64,000 bases of DNA, from NCBI GenBank assembly GCA_035293845.1, contig DATGMB010000335.1, positions 1-64,000 of the forward strand, read 5' to 3'. This DNA is from DATGMB01 sp035293845 (GTDB lineage: Bacteria > Acidobacteriota > Terriglobia > Bryobacterales > Bryobacteraceae). Below are positions 42,686-52,262 of the stretch, one piece after another (the stretch's first letter is position 1; the number at the start of each line of letters is the position of its first letter). Made by a program: the position numbers and the translations under genes. The notes below the pieces were generated by a model. That model did no database searches, was not told the DNA's origin, and worked only from the letters and a program-made list of their open reading frames with translations.

Positions 42686-44764
42686 ATGCTCTGGTACGCG
42701 GCCACCATTTTCCTTTCCGCTTTTCTGCTGTTCGAAGTGCAGCCGGTCATCGCGAAGATGATCCTGCCGTGGTTCGGCGGCACCTCGGCGGTCTGGAGCA
42801 CCTGCATGTTGTTCTTCCAGGTGGTGCTGCTGCTGGGGTATGTTTACGCTCACTGGCTGCACACGGCGCTGAAACCGCGCCGCCAGGCGCTGGTCCACCT
42901 GACGGCCCTGGCGCTGAGCCTGGCCGCGCTGCCGATCCTGCCGGCCGCGCACTGGAAGCAGGCGGGCGGCGCGTTGCCCTCGCTCCGCATCCTGGCCCTG
43001 CTCGCGGCGACCGTCGGCATGCCCTATTTCCTGCTCTCTTCCACCAGCCCGCTCCTGCAGGCCTGGTACGCGCGCAGCCACAAGCAGGGGATGCCCTACC
43101 GCCTGTTCGCGCTTTCCAATTTCGCATCCATGCTGGCGCTCTTGAGCTACCCGGTGCTGATTGAGCCTATCCTGCCGAGCCGCGCGCAGGGATATGGGTG
43201 GTCCATTGCCTATGTCGCATTCGCCATCCTCTGCGGCATTACGGCATGGCGCTCCGCGGCGCAAGCGGTGGACCAACCCGTGGCCGCCGCGGAGCAAGCA
43301 GACGCCCCGTCGCCATCCTGGGCGCTGCGGACGCTTTGGCTGGGACTTGCCGCCAGCGCCTCGGTGCTCCTGCTGGCTGTGACCACGCACCTCACGCAGG
43401 ACGTGGCGGCGATTCCCTTCCTCTGGATCCTTCCACTCAGTCTTTACCTGCTCTCGTTCATTGTTTGCTTCGAGGCGCCGCGCTATTACAGCCGCGCTGT
43501 TTTTCTGCCGCTGCTCGCGCTTGCGCTCGCGTTCATGGCGCTGCGCCTCTGGCCGTGGCTGCGCGACGCGGAGGCGCCCTGGCTGCAGCGCATCTATGGG
43601 ATGGACATGCGCTGGATCATCGGCTGCTTCTCGGCGGGATTGTTCGTATGCTGCATGGTCTGCCACGGCGAGCTCGCGCGCCTGAAGCCGCATCCGCGGC
43701 ACTTGACCGGTTTTTATGTCATCGTTTCGGCCGGCGGCGCGCTCGGCGGCCTGTTCGTGGGCCTGGCCGCGCCCAACCTGTTCCGCGCGTATTACGAGTT
43801 CCCGATCGGCCTCGGCCTGTGCCTGCTTGCGGTGGCGCTGGTGCTGGCGCGCGGTCTTTCCGGCGCGGCGCCGGCGCGGCGGGTGGCGGGTATGGCGGCG
43901 CTCGCCATTGTCCTCTGTGGCTACGGATGGTGCCTGTTCGCCATCATGCGGGATATGGTGAGCGAGTACCGCGTGGTGGCGCGAAATTTCTACGGCCTGC
44001 TGCGCGTCCGCGACGATGGCGACCCGCGAATCGATGAAGATGCCTCCCGCAAGCTGATCCACGGCGTCATCAACCACGGCCAGCAGATGCTGCGCGAGGA
44101 ATACCGCCGCCTTCCCGTCACGTATTTCTGCCCGGATTCCGGCATCGGCCGCGCCATGCGCGCTACCGAGGGGCGGCCGCGCCGCATCGGGATTCTCGGG
44201 CTGGGCTGCGGCACGCTCGCCGCTTACGGCCGCGCGGGCGATACCATCCGCATCTACGAAATCAACCCGCTGGTGCTCGATATCGCGCGGCGCGATTTCA
44301 CGTACCTCGCCGATACGCCGGCCCGCATCGAAACCGCGATCGGCGATGGGCGCCTCACCATTGAATCTGAGCCCGCTCGCCACGAGTTCGACATCCTCGT
44401 CATGGACGCATTCTCGGGAGACTCCGTCCCGGTGCACCTCATCACGCAGGAAGCGTTTCAAACGTACTTTCGGCACCTGAAGCCGGACGGCATCCTCGCG
44501 GTCAACATTTCGAACAAGTACCTGAACCTGGAGCCGGTGATGGCGAGCGCCGCCGAGAGCCTCGGCAAGACGGCATTCGTCTACCACTACACGCCGCCCG
44601 AGGACGACATCCTTTGCTTCTCCTGTTCCTGGACGCTGCTCATGGACCGTGCTGCCGCGGATGCGCATCCCGAACTGCGGCAGCACGGCAAACCGCTCCA
44701 CGCGCAGCCCGGTTTCCGTTTGTGGACCGACGACTTCTCCAACATGTTCGCGATCCTAAAATAG
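42686..44764 (+). CDS. membrane protein fused to a spermidine synthase-like domain
   Basis: 692 aa. The N-terminal ~430 residues form about 12 membrane helices (FLLFEVQPVIAKMILPWFGG is the typical opening of this family). The cytoplasmic C-terminal ~250 residues have a Rossmann fold with GILGLGCGTLAAYG, YEINPLVLDIARR and DAFSGDSVPVHLIT, as in spermidine synthases. Fused SpeE-like membrane proteins are widespread, but the aminopropyl transfer has not been generally shown. The start is set at ATG 42686; a TTG two codons earlier is possible. Confidence 0.87.
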   Translation: MLWYAATIFLSAFLLFEVQPVIAKMILPWFGGTSAVWSTCMLFFQVVLLLGYVYAHWLHTALKPRRQALVHLTALALSLAALPILPAAHWKQAGGALPSLRILALLAATVGMPYFLLSSTSPLLQAWYARSHKQGMPYRLFALSNFASMLALLSYPVLIEPILPSRAQGYGWSIAYVAFAILCGITAWRSAAQAVDQPVAAAEQADAPSPSWALRTLWLGLAASASVLLLAVTTHLTQDVAAIPFLWILPLSLYLLSFIVCFEAPRYYSRAVFLPLLALALAFMALRLWPWLRDAEAPWLQRIYGMDMRWIIGCFSAGLFVCCMVCHGELARLKPHPRHLTGFYVIVSAGGALGGLFVGLAAPNLFRAYYEFPIGLGLCLLAVALVLARGLSGAAPARRVAGMAALAIVLCGYGWCLFAIMRDMVSEYRVVARNFYGLLRVRDDGDPRIDEDASRKLIHGVINHGQQMLREEYRRLPVTYFCPDSGIGRAMRATEGRPRRIGILGLGCGTLAAYGRAGDTIRIYEINPLVLDIARRDFTYLADTPARIETAIGDGRLTIESEPARHEFDILVMDAFSGDSVPVHLITQEAFQTYFRHLKPDGILAVNISNKYLNLEPVMASAAESLGKTAFVYHYTPPEDDILCFSCSWTLLMDRAAADAHPELRQHGKPLHAQPGFRLWTDDFSNMFAILK
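44757..44762 (+). promoter_or_regulatory. -10-like TAAAAT before the second DinB gene
   Basis: TAAAAT overlaps the preceding stop codon and ends 8 nt before ATG 44771. A weak purine stretch AGAGAA lies between, so either a short leader or coupling is possible. Confidence 0.3.
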
Positions 44765-44770
44765 AGAACT

Positions 44771-45283
44771 ATGAACGCAAGACCAGCCGCCTCGGAAGCG
44801 GCGCCCTACTACTTCAAGTACATCGATCGCGTGGAGGGCGAGGACATCCCCGGCATCCTCGCCGGGCAGCTCGAGGAAACGCTCGCGCTGAGCGCCGCCA
44901 TTTCCGAAGAACGTTCGCTGCACCGCTACGCCGCGGACAAATGGAGCATCCGGCAGGTGCTGAACCACATCACCGACTGCGAGCGCGTGTTTGCCTTTCG
45001 CGCGCTGTGGTTCGGGCGCGGCTTCGAGACCGCCCTTCCCGGTTTGGATCAGGACACCGCCGCGCGCGGCGCGGAAGCGGACTGGATCTCCTGGGCGGCG
45101 CACGTGGAAGAGTTCCGGCGCGTGCGTCTGGCCTCGATCGCGCTGTTCGAGAATCTGCCGGCGGCGGCCTGGATGCGCGGCGGCGTCGCGAGCGGAAATC
45201 ACGTCACGGTACGCGCGCTGGCCTATATCATCGCCGGGCACTGGATACACCACACCGCCCTGCTGAAGGAGCGGTATTTCTAG
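44771..45283 (+). CDS. DinB-superfamily protein
   Basis: 170 aa DinB/YfiT-type helical bundle. Metal-type histidines appear in LNHITDCERV and GHWIHHTALL, the usual three-His arrangement; WSIRQVLNHI is the family signature. A thiol-dependent transferase or hydrolase activity is typical for the superfamily. It starts 6 nt after the SpeE-like fusion gene, possibly as part of its transcript. A 17-bp inverted repeat pair follows at 45321. Confidence 0.88.
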   Translation: MNARPAASEAAPYYFKYIDRVEGEDIPGILAGQLEETLALSAAISEERSLHRYAADKWSIRQVLNHITDCERVFAFRALWFGRGFETALPGLDQDTAARGAEADWISWAAHVEEFRRVRLASIALFENLPAAAWMRGGVASGNHVTVRALAYIIAGHWIHHTALLKERYF

Positions 45284-45320
45284 CGCGAGACGGGCCCGCG
45301 GGCCCGCACAGAAAGGGCGA

Positions 45321-45394
45321 GTCCGCGCATCATGCGCCACTCAGCGCAGTGAAGTCCTTTGATTGCGTTCTTCGGCCGCGCATGATGCGCGGAC
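45321..45394. repeat. paired palindromic elements (BIME/REP-like) between convergent genes
   Basis: GTCCGCGCATCATGCGC (45321-45337) and its exact reverse complement GCGCATGATGCGCGGAC (45378-45394) face each other across 40 nt. Each arm also contains a 13-nt odd palindrome (GCGCAT-N-ATGCGC). A duplicated GC-rich CGGGCCCG motif lies just before, at about 45290-45307. No T-run follows. It may act as a bidirectional structure protecting mRNA ends or blocking read-through between the DinB and Hpt genes. Confidence 0.6.
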
Positions 45395-45402
45395 AGCTCC
45401 GC

Positions 45403-45753
45403 TCAGCGCCCCTCGTGTCCCGGCAATTTGGCCATCGCGCTGCACACCGCGGCGAAGGCGATTTCGAGCTGGGGGAACAGGCTCGAAGCGGCGGCAACAT
45501 CCTGCCGCGCCGCCGCGGCTTCCATACTGCGGCACAGCTCGGATACCTCCAGCGCGCCCACCTGGGCGGCGCTGCCTTTGATGGCGTGGGCCTCGCCACG
45601 CGCCCTCGCCGCATCGCCATCGGCCAAGGCCTGCCGCAATTTGCCAATCCGCGCGCGGGTATCCGTCTGGAAAATGGAGATGACTTCCCGCACCACGGCG
45701 AAATCGCCCATTTCGGCGAGCATGCGCAAATCCTCCGGAAGCGTCCAAGGCAT
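45403..45753 (-). CDS. stand-alone histidine phosphotransfer (Hpt) protein
   Basis: 116 aa. The Hpt four-helix bundle is recognisable from H56 in EAHAIKGSAAQVGA, preceded by VREVISIFQTDTRARIGKLR and followed by LCRSMEAAA. It would relay phosphate between a hybrid kinase and a response regulator. No hybrid kinase is encoded nearby, so partners are elsewhere. A second reading frame on the same strand covers this region but lacks domain sense. Confidence 0.9.
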   Translation of the reverse strand: MPWTLPEDLRMLAEMGDFAVVREVISIFQTDTRARIGKLRQALADGDAARARGEAHAIKGSAAQVGALEVSELCRSMEAAAARQDVAAASSLFPQLEIAFAAVCSAMAKLPGHEGR

Positions 45754-45816
45754 GATTCACGCCCATCTTGGCACCCTCACTGCCGGAATGCAAATCGCGG
45801 GCCCGCCCGCAACGGC

Positions 45817-47076
45817 TCAGGATTTGGCGAAATAGAGCGCTACGGCCCGGTCGATGTTCTCGCGCGTCATGCGCGGCGGCCGCCCTTCGTATTCGCAGAT
45901 CGATTTCACCAGGCGGAAGAGGTCGATGGGATAGCAGGCGTGCAGCAGGCCGGCGGCGGCGCGGCAGCGCTCGCGCAGGTACTCGATCATCCCCGGATCG
46001 GCCGGCGTCTGCTGCGCGGACAGCACGCGGCGCAGGATCTCGTCGAAGATGTCGTCCGCGACCTCCTGCACCTGGACCTTGGTCTGGATGCGCCGGAGGA
46101 AGGCCTCGTCGGCAAGGGAGTTCGGGTTCAGGTTGGTCGAAAACACGACCATCAGCTCGAAAGGCACCTGGAATTTCATGCCGGAGGCGAGCGTCAGGTA
46201 ATCGACGCGCCGGTCGAGCGGCACGATCCACCGGTTGAGCAGCTCGCGCGGCGAAAGCATCTGCCGGCCGAAATCGTCGATGATGAAAATGCCGTTGTTC
46301 GCCTTCATCTGGCACGGAGAAATGAAGACGCGCGTGGCTTCATCGAGCCGCAGCTCCAGCATCGCGGCCGAAAGCTCGCCCCCGACCGTGATGCATGGCC
46401 GCTGGCAAAGCACCCACCGCGGGTCGAGCAGGTCGTCATCGCAGGGCACCGGGCGATGCACTACCGGGTCGAACACGGTGATGATATGGCCGTTGACCTC
46501 CACCGCATATGGCACCAGCACGTTGTCCTGGTAAATGCGCAGGATGCGTTCCGCGATGCTGGTCTTGCCGTTTCCCGTGCCGCCGTAGAGAAACAGGGAT
46601 TGCTGCCCGATCAGCGCCGGACCGAGGTGGTCGAGAAAACCGTCGGCCAGCACCAGATCGTGGAACGCTGCGCGGAGCCGGTCCCGGCTGAGCTTGACCT
46701 GCGGGCGCTGCGCGCGCACGACGCGCTCATACTGTTGAATGGAGACCGGCGCCGGGCCCACGTACTGGCAGACCTCGCTGCGGGCGGTCGCCTGCGTCCG
46801 CCCGCCTGCCGTGAGGCTGAACGAATAATCGTTCCCCACCATGCCTTTGACATCCAGTAATTGCTGCTGGCGAAACTGGTGGAACAGCGTTTCAAGCACC
46901 GGGAAGCTGAGCTTCAATGTCTGATGCAGCGCCTGCAGCGTCGCCGAGCCATGCATCCAGAGATAGCGGAGGATCAGGTCCCCCACCATGGCGCGCGGGA
47001 TCTGGAGATCCTCGATCGTATCGGGGGTGATGGGCCGGGTTTCGGCTGCGGGCGCGGGCGGTGTTTCGATCAGCAC
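45817..47076 (-). CDS. AAA-type ATPase with N-terminal winged-helix-like region
   Basis: 419 aa. Residues about 25-100 look like a winged helix (LILRYLWMHGSATLQALHQ, FRQQQLLDVKG). The ATPase core has Walker A GGTGNGKTS (165-173), Walker B IFIIDDFGRQ, a sensor-like FSTNLNP and an Arg-containing EAFLRRIQTK. Known AAA members with this layout load or remodel protein complexes; I cannot name the pathway. GTG start with AGGAG at proper spacing (CTAGGAGCCCTAGTG). Upstream is a run of further AGGAG copies. Hpt lies downstream on the same strand, the CDF exporter upstream on the same strand. Confidence 0.8.
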   Translation of the reverse strand: MLIETPPAPAAETRPITPDTIEDLQIPRAMVGDLILRYLWMHGSATLQALHQTLKLSFPVLETLFHQFRQQQLLDVKGMVGNDYSFSLTAGGRTQATARSEVCQYVGPAPVSIQQYERVVRAQRPQVKLSRDRLRAAFHDLVLADGFLDHLGPALIGQQSLFLYGGTGNGKTSIAERILRIYQDNVLVPYAVEVNGHIITVFDPVVHRPVPCDDDLLDPRWVLCQRPCITVGGELSAAMLELRLDEATRVFISPCQMKANNGIFIIDDFGRQMLSPRELLNRWIVPLDRRVDYLTLASGMKFQVPFELMVVFSTNLNPNSLADEAFLRRIQTKVQVQEVADDIFDEILRRVLSAQQTPADPGMIEYLRERCRAAAGLLHACYPIDLFRLVKSICEYEGRPPRMTRENIDRAVALYFAKS

Positions 47077-47081
47077 TAGGG

Positions 47082-47158
47082 CTCCTAGAGGAACTCGGGG
47101 CCAGGAGATCGCGGATTCGCCGGGGCGCGGTCTCCTAGCTCCTAACTCCTAAGCTCCT
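47082..47158 (-). promoter_or_regulatory. array of five AGGAG (Shine-Dalgarno-like) motifs upstream of the AAA ATPase
   Basis: On the minus strand AGGAG occurs at 47158-47154, 47150-47146, 47143-47139, 47136-47132 and 47086-47082; the first four are spaced 7-8 nt apart. The last is the functional ribosome site before GTG 47076. A stem (AGGAGATCGCG/CGCGGTCTCCT, about 47103-47136) pairs part of the array, so ribosome access may be controlled. Confidence 0.5.
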
Positions 47159-47202
47159 CTGCACTATAACCCGAGCCGTAAACGCTTCCAATACGCCGAA
47201 AG

Positions 47203-48156
47203 TTAATGGTGGTGCTGATGTCCTTCGTGATCGTGCTCGTGATCGTGCACGTGCACGGGGATGGCGCAGCCGTTCTCGGAAATTGCGCAACTGACGTGCT
47301 CGAATTGCACGGTGGTGTGCGCGATGTGGAAACGGTGGGCCAGCATCCCGTTCAGGCGCTTGAGGATCACATCGCTGGCCGATGGCGGCACGTCGTCAAT
47401 CAGCACGTGACAGCTCAGCGCGTGAGTGCTCGATCCGAGGCTCCAGATGTGCAGGTCGTGAACGTCCAGCACGCCTTCGACATCCCGCATCGACGACGTC
47501 ACATCTTTGAGTTGGATCCCGCGCGGCAGTCCTTCGAGCAGAATGTTCAGCGATTCGCGTGCGATATCCACGGCGCTCCAGATGATCAACAGCGCGATCA
47601 AACTGGAGAGCAGCGGGTCGATGCGGTCGATTCCGGTGTAGCGGATCGCCAGCGCGCCGGCGATGATCGCAATGGAGCCCAGCGCGTCGCCAAGCATGTG
47701 GATGAAGGCGCCGCGAATGTTGATGTCGTGGCGGCTGGCGCTCCGCAGCGCCAGCATAATCGCGGTGTTCAGCGCGAGGCCGGCTGCAGCGACCGCCACC
47801 ATGATGGTTTCATTGACGGGTGACGGGCTGCGCAGCCGGGCGACGCTTTCATAGAGAATAAATGCCGAAAGTGCCACCAGCGTGAGGGCGTTGACGAAGG
47901 CGCTCAGAACGCCGGCGCGGTGGTAGCCGTAGGTCTTGATCTCATCGGCGGGCTTGGATTGCAGCCGGAAACCCACCCAGGCCAGCAGCAGGGCGCCGGC
48001 GTCCGTGAAGTTGTGGGCCGCATCGGAAAGCAGCGCCAGGGAGTTGGCCCGGATGCCGGCCACCACTTCCACCGCCACGAATAGCGCGGTGGCCACCAGC
48101 GACCATCGGAGCAGACTTCCGGTCGCGTGCGGATGGCTGTGGCCGTGCGAATGCAT
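47203..48156 (-). CDS. cation diffusion facilitator (CzcD-like zinc/cobalt exporter)
   Basis: 317 aa. Six membrane helices with the metal-site motifs SDAAHNFTD (helix 2) and HMLGDALGS (helix 5). Histidine-rich tails at both ends (MHSHGHSHPH and HDHEHDHEGHQHHH) act as metal-binding tails, and the cytoplasmic C-terminal domain has DLHIWSLGSSTHALSCHV. It exports Zn2+ or similar ions in exchange for protons. No metalloregulator gene is adjacent. Confidence 0.93.
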   Translation of the reverse strand: MHSHGHSHPHATGSLLRWSLVATALFVAVEVVAGIRANSLALLSDAAHNFTDAGALLLAWVGFRLQSKPADEIKTYGYHRAGVLSAFVNALTLVALSAFILYESVARLRSPSPVNETIMVAVAAAGLALNTAIMLALRSASRHDINIRGAFIHMLGDALGSIAIIAGALAIRYTGIDRIDPLLSSLIALLIIWSAVDIARESLNILLEGLPRGIQLKDVTSSMRDVEGVLDVHDLHIWSLGSSTHALSCHVLIDDVPPSASDVILKRLNGMLAHRFHIAHTTVQFEHVSCAISENGCAIPVHVHDHEHDHEGHQHHH

Positions 48157-48200
48157 CCTCTCTGACTAGTGTAGCAAGCGCTCCCGAACAGGGCTGGTAG

Positions 48201-49922
48201 TTAGCGCACCACCACCCAGTTCGGCATAATCCGCAGCAACCCGCCGCCCAGCCAGGCGTGAAACGGAACGCTGCCGAACACGGGCGCTAGCTTGGCTGTT
48301 ACGGCGTCCTGCTGCGGCCGGCGGAAGAGGATGTCGAACAGGCTGCGCGGTTGCGGGTAAACCGTCACCGACACCGGCTCCGATGCCGGGATGCCCGCCT
48401 GCTTCTTGACCAGATCGAGCGCCGTATCGAGCCCGCCCAGCACGTCCACCAGCCCGTGTTCCCGTGCGTGCGAGCCCAGCCAGACACGTCCCTGCGCCAC
48501 CTCGTCGATTTCTCCGTAGCTGCGGTTGCGCGCTTTGGCCACCTTGGAGACAAAGGCCCGATAGCTCTCGTCGATGCCCGCGCGCAGCTTTTCCCGCTGC
48601 TCCGGCGTCAGCGGGGTATCGAGCGAATCGATGTCCGCATTGCGCCCGCGCTCCACGGCGTCCACATTGATCCCGATTTTCCCCAGGAGGCCGCGGAGAA
48701 CCGGCTTGCCGAAGACCACGCCGATCGAGCCCGTTTCGGTGGTGGGATAGGCGACGATGGGCGCCTTGGTGAGCGCGATGTAATAGCCGCCCGAAGCCGC
48801 GACGTCCGACATCGAGACCACCATCGGCTTTTTCTGCGCCAGTTGATTCATGCGGTACCAGATCTCGTCGGAGGCCGTCACCGCGCCGCCCGGCGAGTCG
48901 ATGCGCACCACCACGGCCTTGATTTTCGCGTCGTCTTCGATCTGGCGCAGCAGCTTGTCGAAACCGTAGGCGGTGAGCGAAGTCTCCCGGAAGCCGTCGT
49001 CGCCCGGCGAGCCGGTGACAATGTCCCCCTCCCCGACCACCAGCGCGATCCGGCTCTTGCCGCCCAATCCGACGCTCTCCGCCGGCACGCGCGAATACTT
49101 CTCCAGCGAAACCCGCTCCGGCATCGCGGACTTGAGCCGGTCCTTCAGATCGCCCCACATCTGATCCTCGAACCGCAGCTCGTCGACTAAGCCGCAGTCG
49201 CGCGCCTCGGTGGCGGTGAAGGGCCCGCGGTCGATCAGCGCCGCCATTTCCTCCCGGTTCTTGTGCCGCGCCGCGGCCAGCCGGTCCACCAGATTGCCGT
49301 AAATGCCATCGACAATGCTGTTCGTGACTTCCTTCGTCTCCGGGCTCATGCTGGTGCGGGTGAACATATCGCCGAAGTCCTTGTACTTGCCGGCGTGCTC
49401 CACCTCGACGGTAACGCCGAGCTTGTCGAGCGTGCCCTTGAAATACAGCAGCTCGGCGCGCAGACCCTTGAGCATCAGCGGATCCTCGGGGCCGAGATAG
49501 ATCCGGTCGGCAGCGGAGGCCAGGTAATAATCGCGGCCGGAGGGAGCGCGCAGGTAGGCGAAGACCGGCTTACCGGATTTTTTGAACGCCTCGACGTCCG
49601 TCCGCAACTCTTCGAGCTTGGCCCAGCCGCACGTGAGCCCGGAGGGCTGGAGGACCACGGCCTTGATATGGGAATCCGCCGCGGCTTTCTTCAAGTCCAT
49701 CCAGACGCCAGGGATGGTCGTGACAGCGGTTCCGCCCAGCAACTCGGGCAACTCGACCCCGGGTTTTTCCGGCACATCGCCGGAGAGCCGCACCACGAGC
49801 GCGGAGTTCGCCGCGATCTCCGGCGGCAGATTGCGAGAGTGGAGTGCGATATAGAAAAACAGGAACAGGGCCAGAATCACAACCGCGACGCCCGCCGCGA
49901 ACCCGATCAGGAATTTGCCCAT
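48201..49922 (-). CDS. sppA: signal peptide peptidase SppA, long form
   Basis: 573 aa with one N-terminal membrane helix and two tandem ClpP-like domains, like the 67-kDa E. coli enzyme. The Ser-Lys dyad is S377 in DVAASGGYY and K181 in GKYKDFGDMF, split between the two halves as the family requires. It degrades remnant signal peptides in the membrane. The C-terminal tail has a second hydrophobic stretch (FHAWLGGGLLRIMPNWVV), which may be an extra membrane contact. A hairpin (TTGGGG/CCCCAA, about 50003-50020) lies upstream in the gap towards the PIN gene. Confidence 0.94.
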   Translation of the reverse strand: MGKFLIGFAAGVAVVILALFLFFYIALHSRNLPPEIAANSALVVRLSGDVPEKPGVELPELLGGTAVTTIPGVWMDLKKAAADSHIKAVVLQPSGLTCGWAKLEELRTDVEAFKKSGKPVFAYLRAPSGRDYYLASAADRIYLGPEDPLMLKGLRAELLYFKGTLDKLGVTVEVEHAGKYKDFGDMFTRTSMSPETKEVTNSIVDGIYGNLVDRLAAARHKNREEMAALIDRGPFTATEARDCGLVDELRFEDQMWGDLKDRLKSAMPERVSLEKYSRVPAESVGLGGKSRIALVVGEGDIVTGSPGDDGFRETSLTAYGFDKLLRQIEDDAKIKAVVVRIDSPGGAVTASDEIWYRMNQLAQKKPMVVSMSDVAASGGYYIALTKAPIVAYPTTETGSIGVVFGKPVLRGLLGKIGINVDAVERGRNADIDSLDTPLTPEQREKLRAGIDESYRAFVSKVAKARNRSYGEIDEVAQGRVWLGSHAREHGLVDVLGGLDTALDLVKKQAGIPASEPVSVTVYPQPRSLFDILFRRPQQDAVTAKLAPVFGSVPFHAWLGGGLLRIMPNWVVVR

Positions 49923-50094
49923 ATCTATTCCGACGGTAGCACGGGCGACGGGCGCGGCACGCCAGAGGCGGAACGGTTCATTTCAGTGATCGGGCTGGCA
50001 TTGGGGAGGCAACCCCAACTGAGTGAGGCCCCGGCAAAGGGCGCGGCGTAAAATGTGCCGGAACTCGAGGCGCCGCCGGATCAGAACTCTTAAT

Positions 50095-50496
50095 CTAATG
50101 AGCCTTGGGGCGGATCAGCACGACCTTCACGGTCAGTGACGTGTCGGCATCCACGATCTCCTTCCACCGATGCTCGGCGGTCACCGCGGTCATTCCGGCG
50201 AGGTCAGCAGTGGTCAGGCAGATCCGGTCACCCAGCGACAGCCCTTTATGACGATAGGCTCTGGAGCATACCGCATCCGTGTAGGTGAGGGACTCAAGGA
50301 TCTGGAGCCCGAGCGCCGAGATGGCGCGCTCCGCCTCAACGTCCGGAACGCCCCGGTCGGCGAGCTTCTTTACGATCTCGGCAACCTGAACCGAGTGAAT
50401 GGCGGAATCCCGGAGCATTGGTTCGACAATGGCGGCACCGGGCTCGCTGCCGAACAGCGCCAGAACAGCGGACGAGTCCAGCAGGTATCCAGGCAT
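50095..50496 (-). CDS. PIN-domain toxin (VapC-like)
   Basis: 133 aa. The acidic site reads D7 (LLDSSA), E40 (VAEIVKKL) and D90 (LSLGDRICL); the fourth usual Asp is replaced by E108 in VTAEHRW, a conservative change. Family members are RNases poisoning translation. The ATG directly abuts the antitoxin stop (TAGATG, no gap), so translation is coupled. No separate promoter is seen. Confidence 0.88.
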   Translation of the reverse strand: MPGYLLDSSAVLALFGSEPGAAIVEPMLRDSAIHSVQVAEIVKKLADRGVPDVEAERAISALGLQILESLTYTDAVCSRAYRHKGLSLGDRICLTTADLAGMTAVTAEHRWKEIVDADTSLTVKVVLIRPKAH

Positions 50497-50763
50497 CTAC
50501 TCCAGATCCTCTGCTTTCCCTTCCGCCCGCCGCTCGGCAAGCAGCTCGTCAACGACACTGCTGCCCTGAAGGTAAGGCCTAAGCCTCTCTTGGATTTGGC
50601 GGACCACAGCCAAGCGGCTGCCAGCCAAAGTGACCCCATCGTCGTCTACGTTCAGGATTACATCCTCGCCCGGTGTCAAGCCGAGTTTCTTTCGCAGTTC
50701 GGCAGGTAACAGAATTCTGCCGGACTGCTCGAGGCGTAGGGCATATGTTTTCACATCTGTCAT
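50497..50763 (-). CDS. AbrB/MazE-type antitoxin
   Basis: 88 aa. The N-terminal swapped-hairpin DNA-binding domain is recognised by SGRILLPAELRKKLGLTPGEDV. The C-terminal part (QIQERLRPYLQ, LLAERRAEGKAE) is a helix that would neutralise the PIN toxin. It is the first gene of the pair and is probably autoregulatory. ATG 50763 follows the AT-rich AAAATACGATAAA with no ribosome site. Confidence 0.88.
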   Translation of the reverse strand: MTDVKTYALRLEQSGRILLPAELRKKLGLTPGEDVILNVDDDGVTLAGSRLAVVRQIQERLRPYLQGSSVVDELLAERRAEGKAEDLE

Positions 50764-50806
50764 TTTATCGTATTTTGCCTGATCTGAAAAAGATGCCCTG
50801 AGCGCC

Positions 50807-52180
<1,374 letters not shown>

Positions 52181-52186
52181 ACGGAT

Positions 52187-52192
52187 ATGCTA
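52187..52192 (-). promoter_or_regulatory. -10-like TAGCAT before the NtrC-type regulator
   Basis: TAGCAT on the minus strand ends six bases before TTG 52180. No ribosome site is present. It suggests that the regulator can be transcribed separately from the catalase. Confidence 0.35.
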
Positions 52193-52195
52193 GCA

Positions 52196-52248
52196 AGCGG
52201 CGGCGGGCTGCCGCCGCTCCGGCTCCCACACTCACCCGGAGTGGGAGC
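52196..52248. repeat. two tandem hairpins between the regulator and Mn-catalase genes
   Basis: AGCGGCGG/CCGCCGCT (52196-52218) and GCTCCCAC/GTGGGAGC (52222-52248) are perfect 8-bp stems separated by 3 nt. Neither has a T-run on either strand. They fill the gap between the catalase stop and the presumed promoter of the regulator, so attenuation or mRNA-end protection is plausible. Confidence 0.55.
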
Positions 52249-52262
52249 ACCGTGCGCGATGC

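Noticed and set aside
42362..44701. 779-codon open frame antisense to the membrane/SpeE fusion gene
   Set aside because: Arg/His/Asp/Gln-rich translation with no domain sense; it mirrors the high-GC third-position pattern of the real gene, which carries full SpeE motifs.
45321..45394. CRISPR-type repeat
   Set aside because: There are only two copies, in inverted rather than direct orientation, with a single 40-nt spacer and no cas genes.
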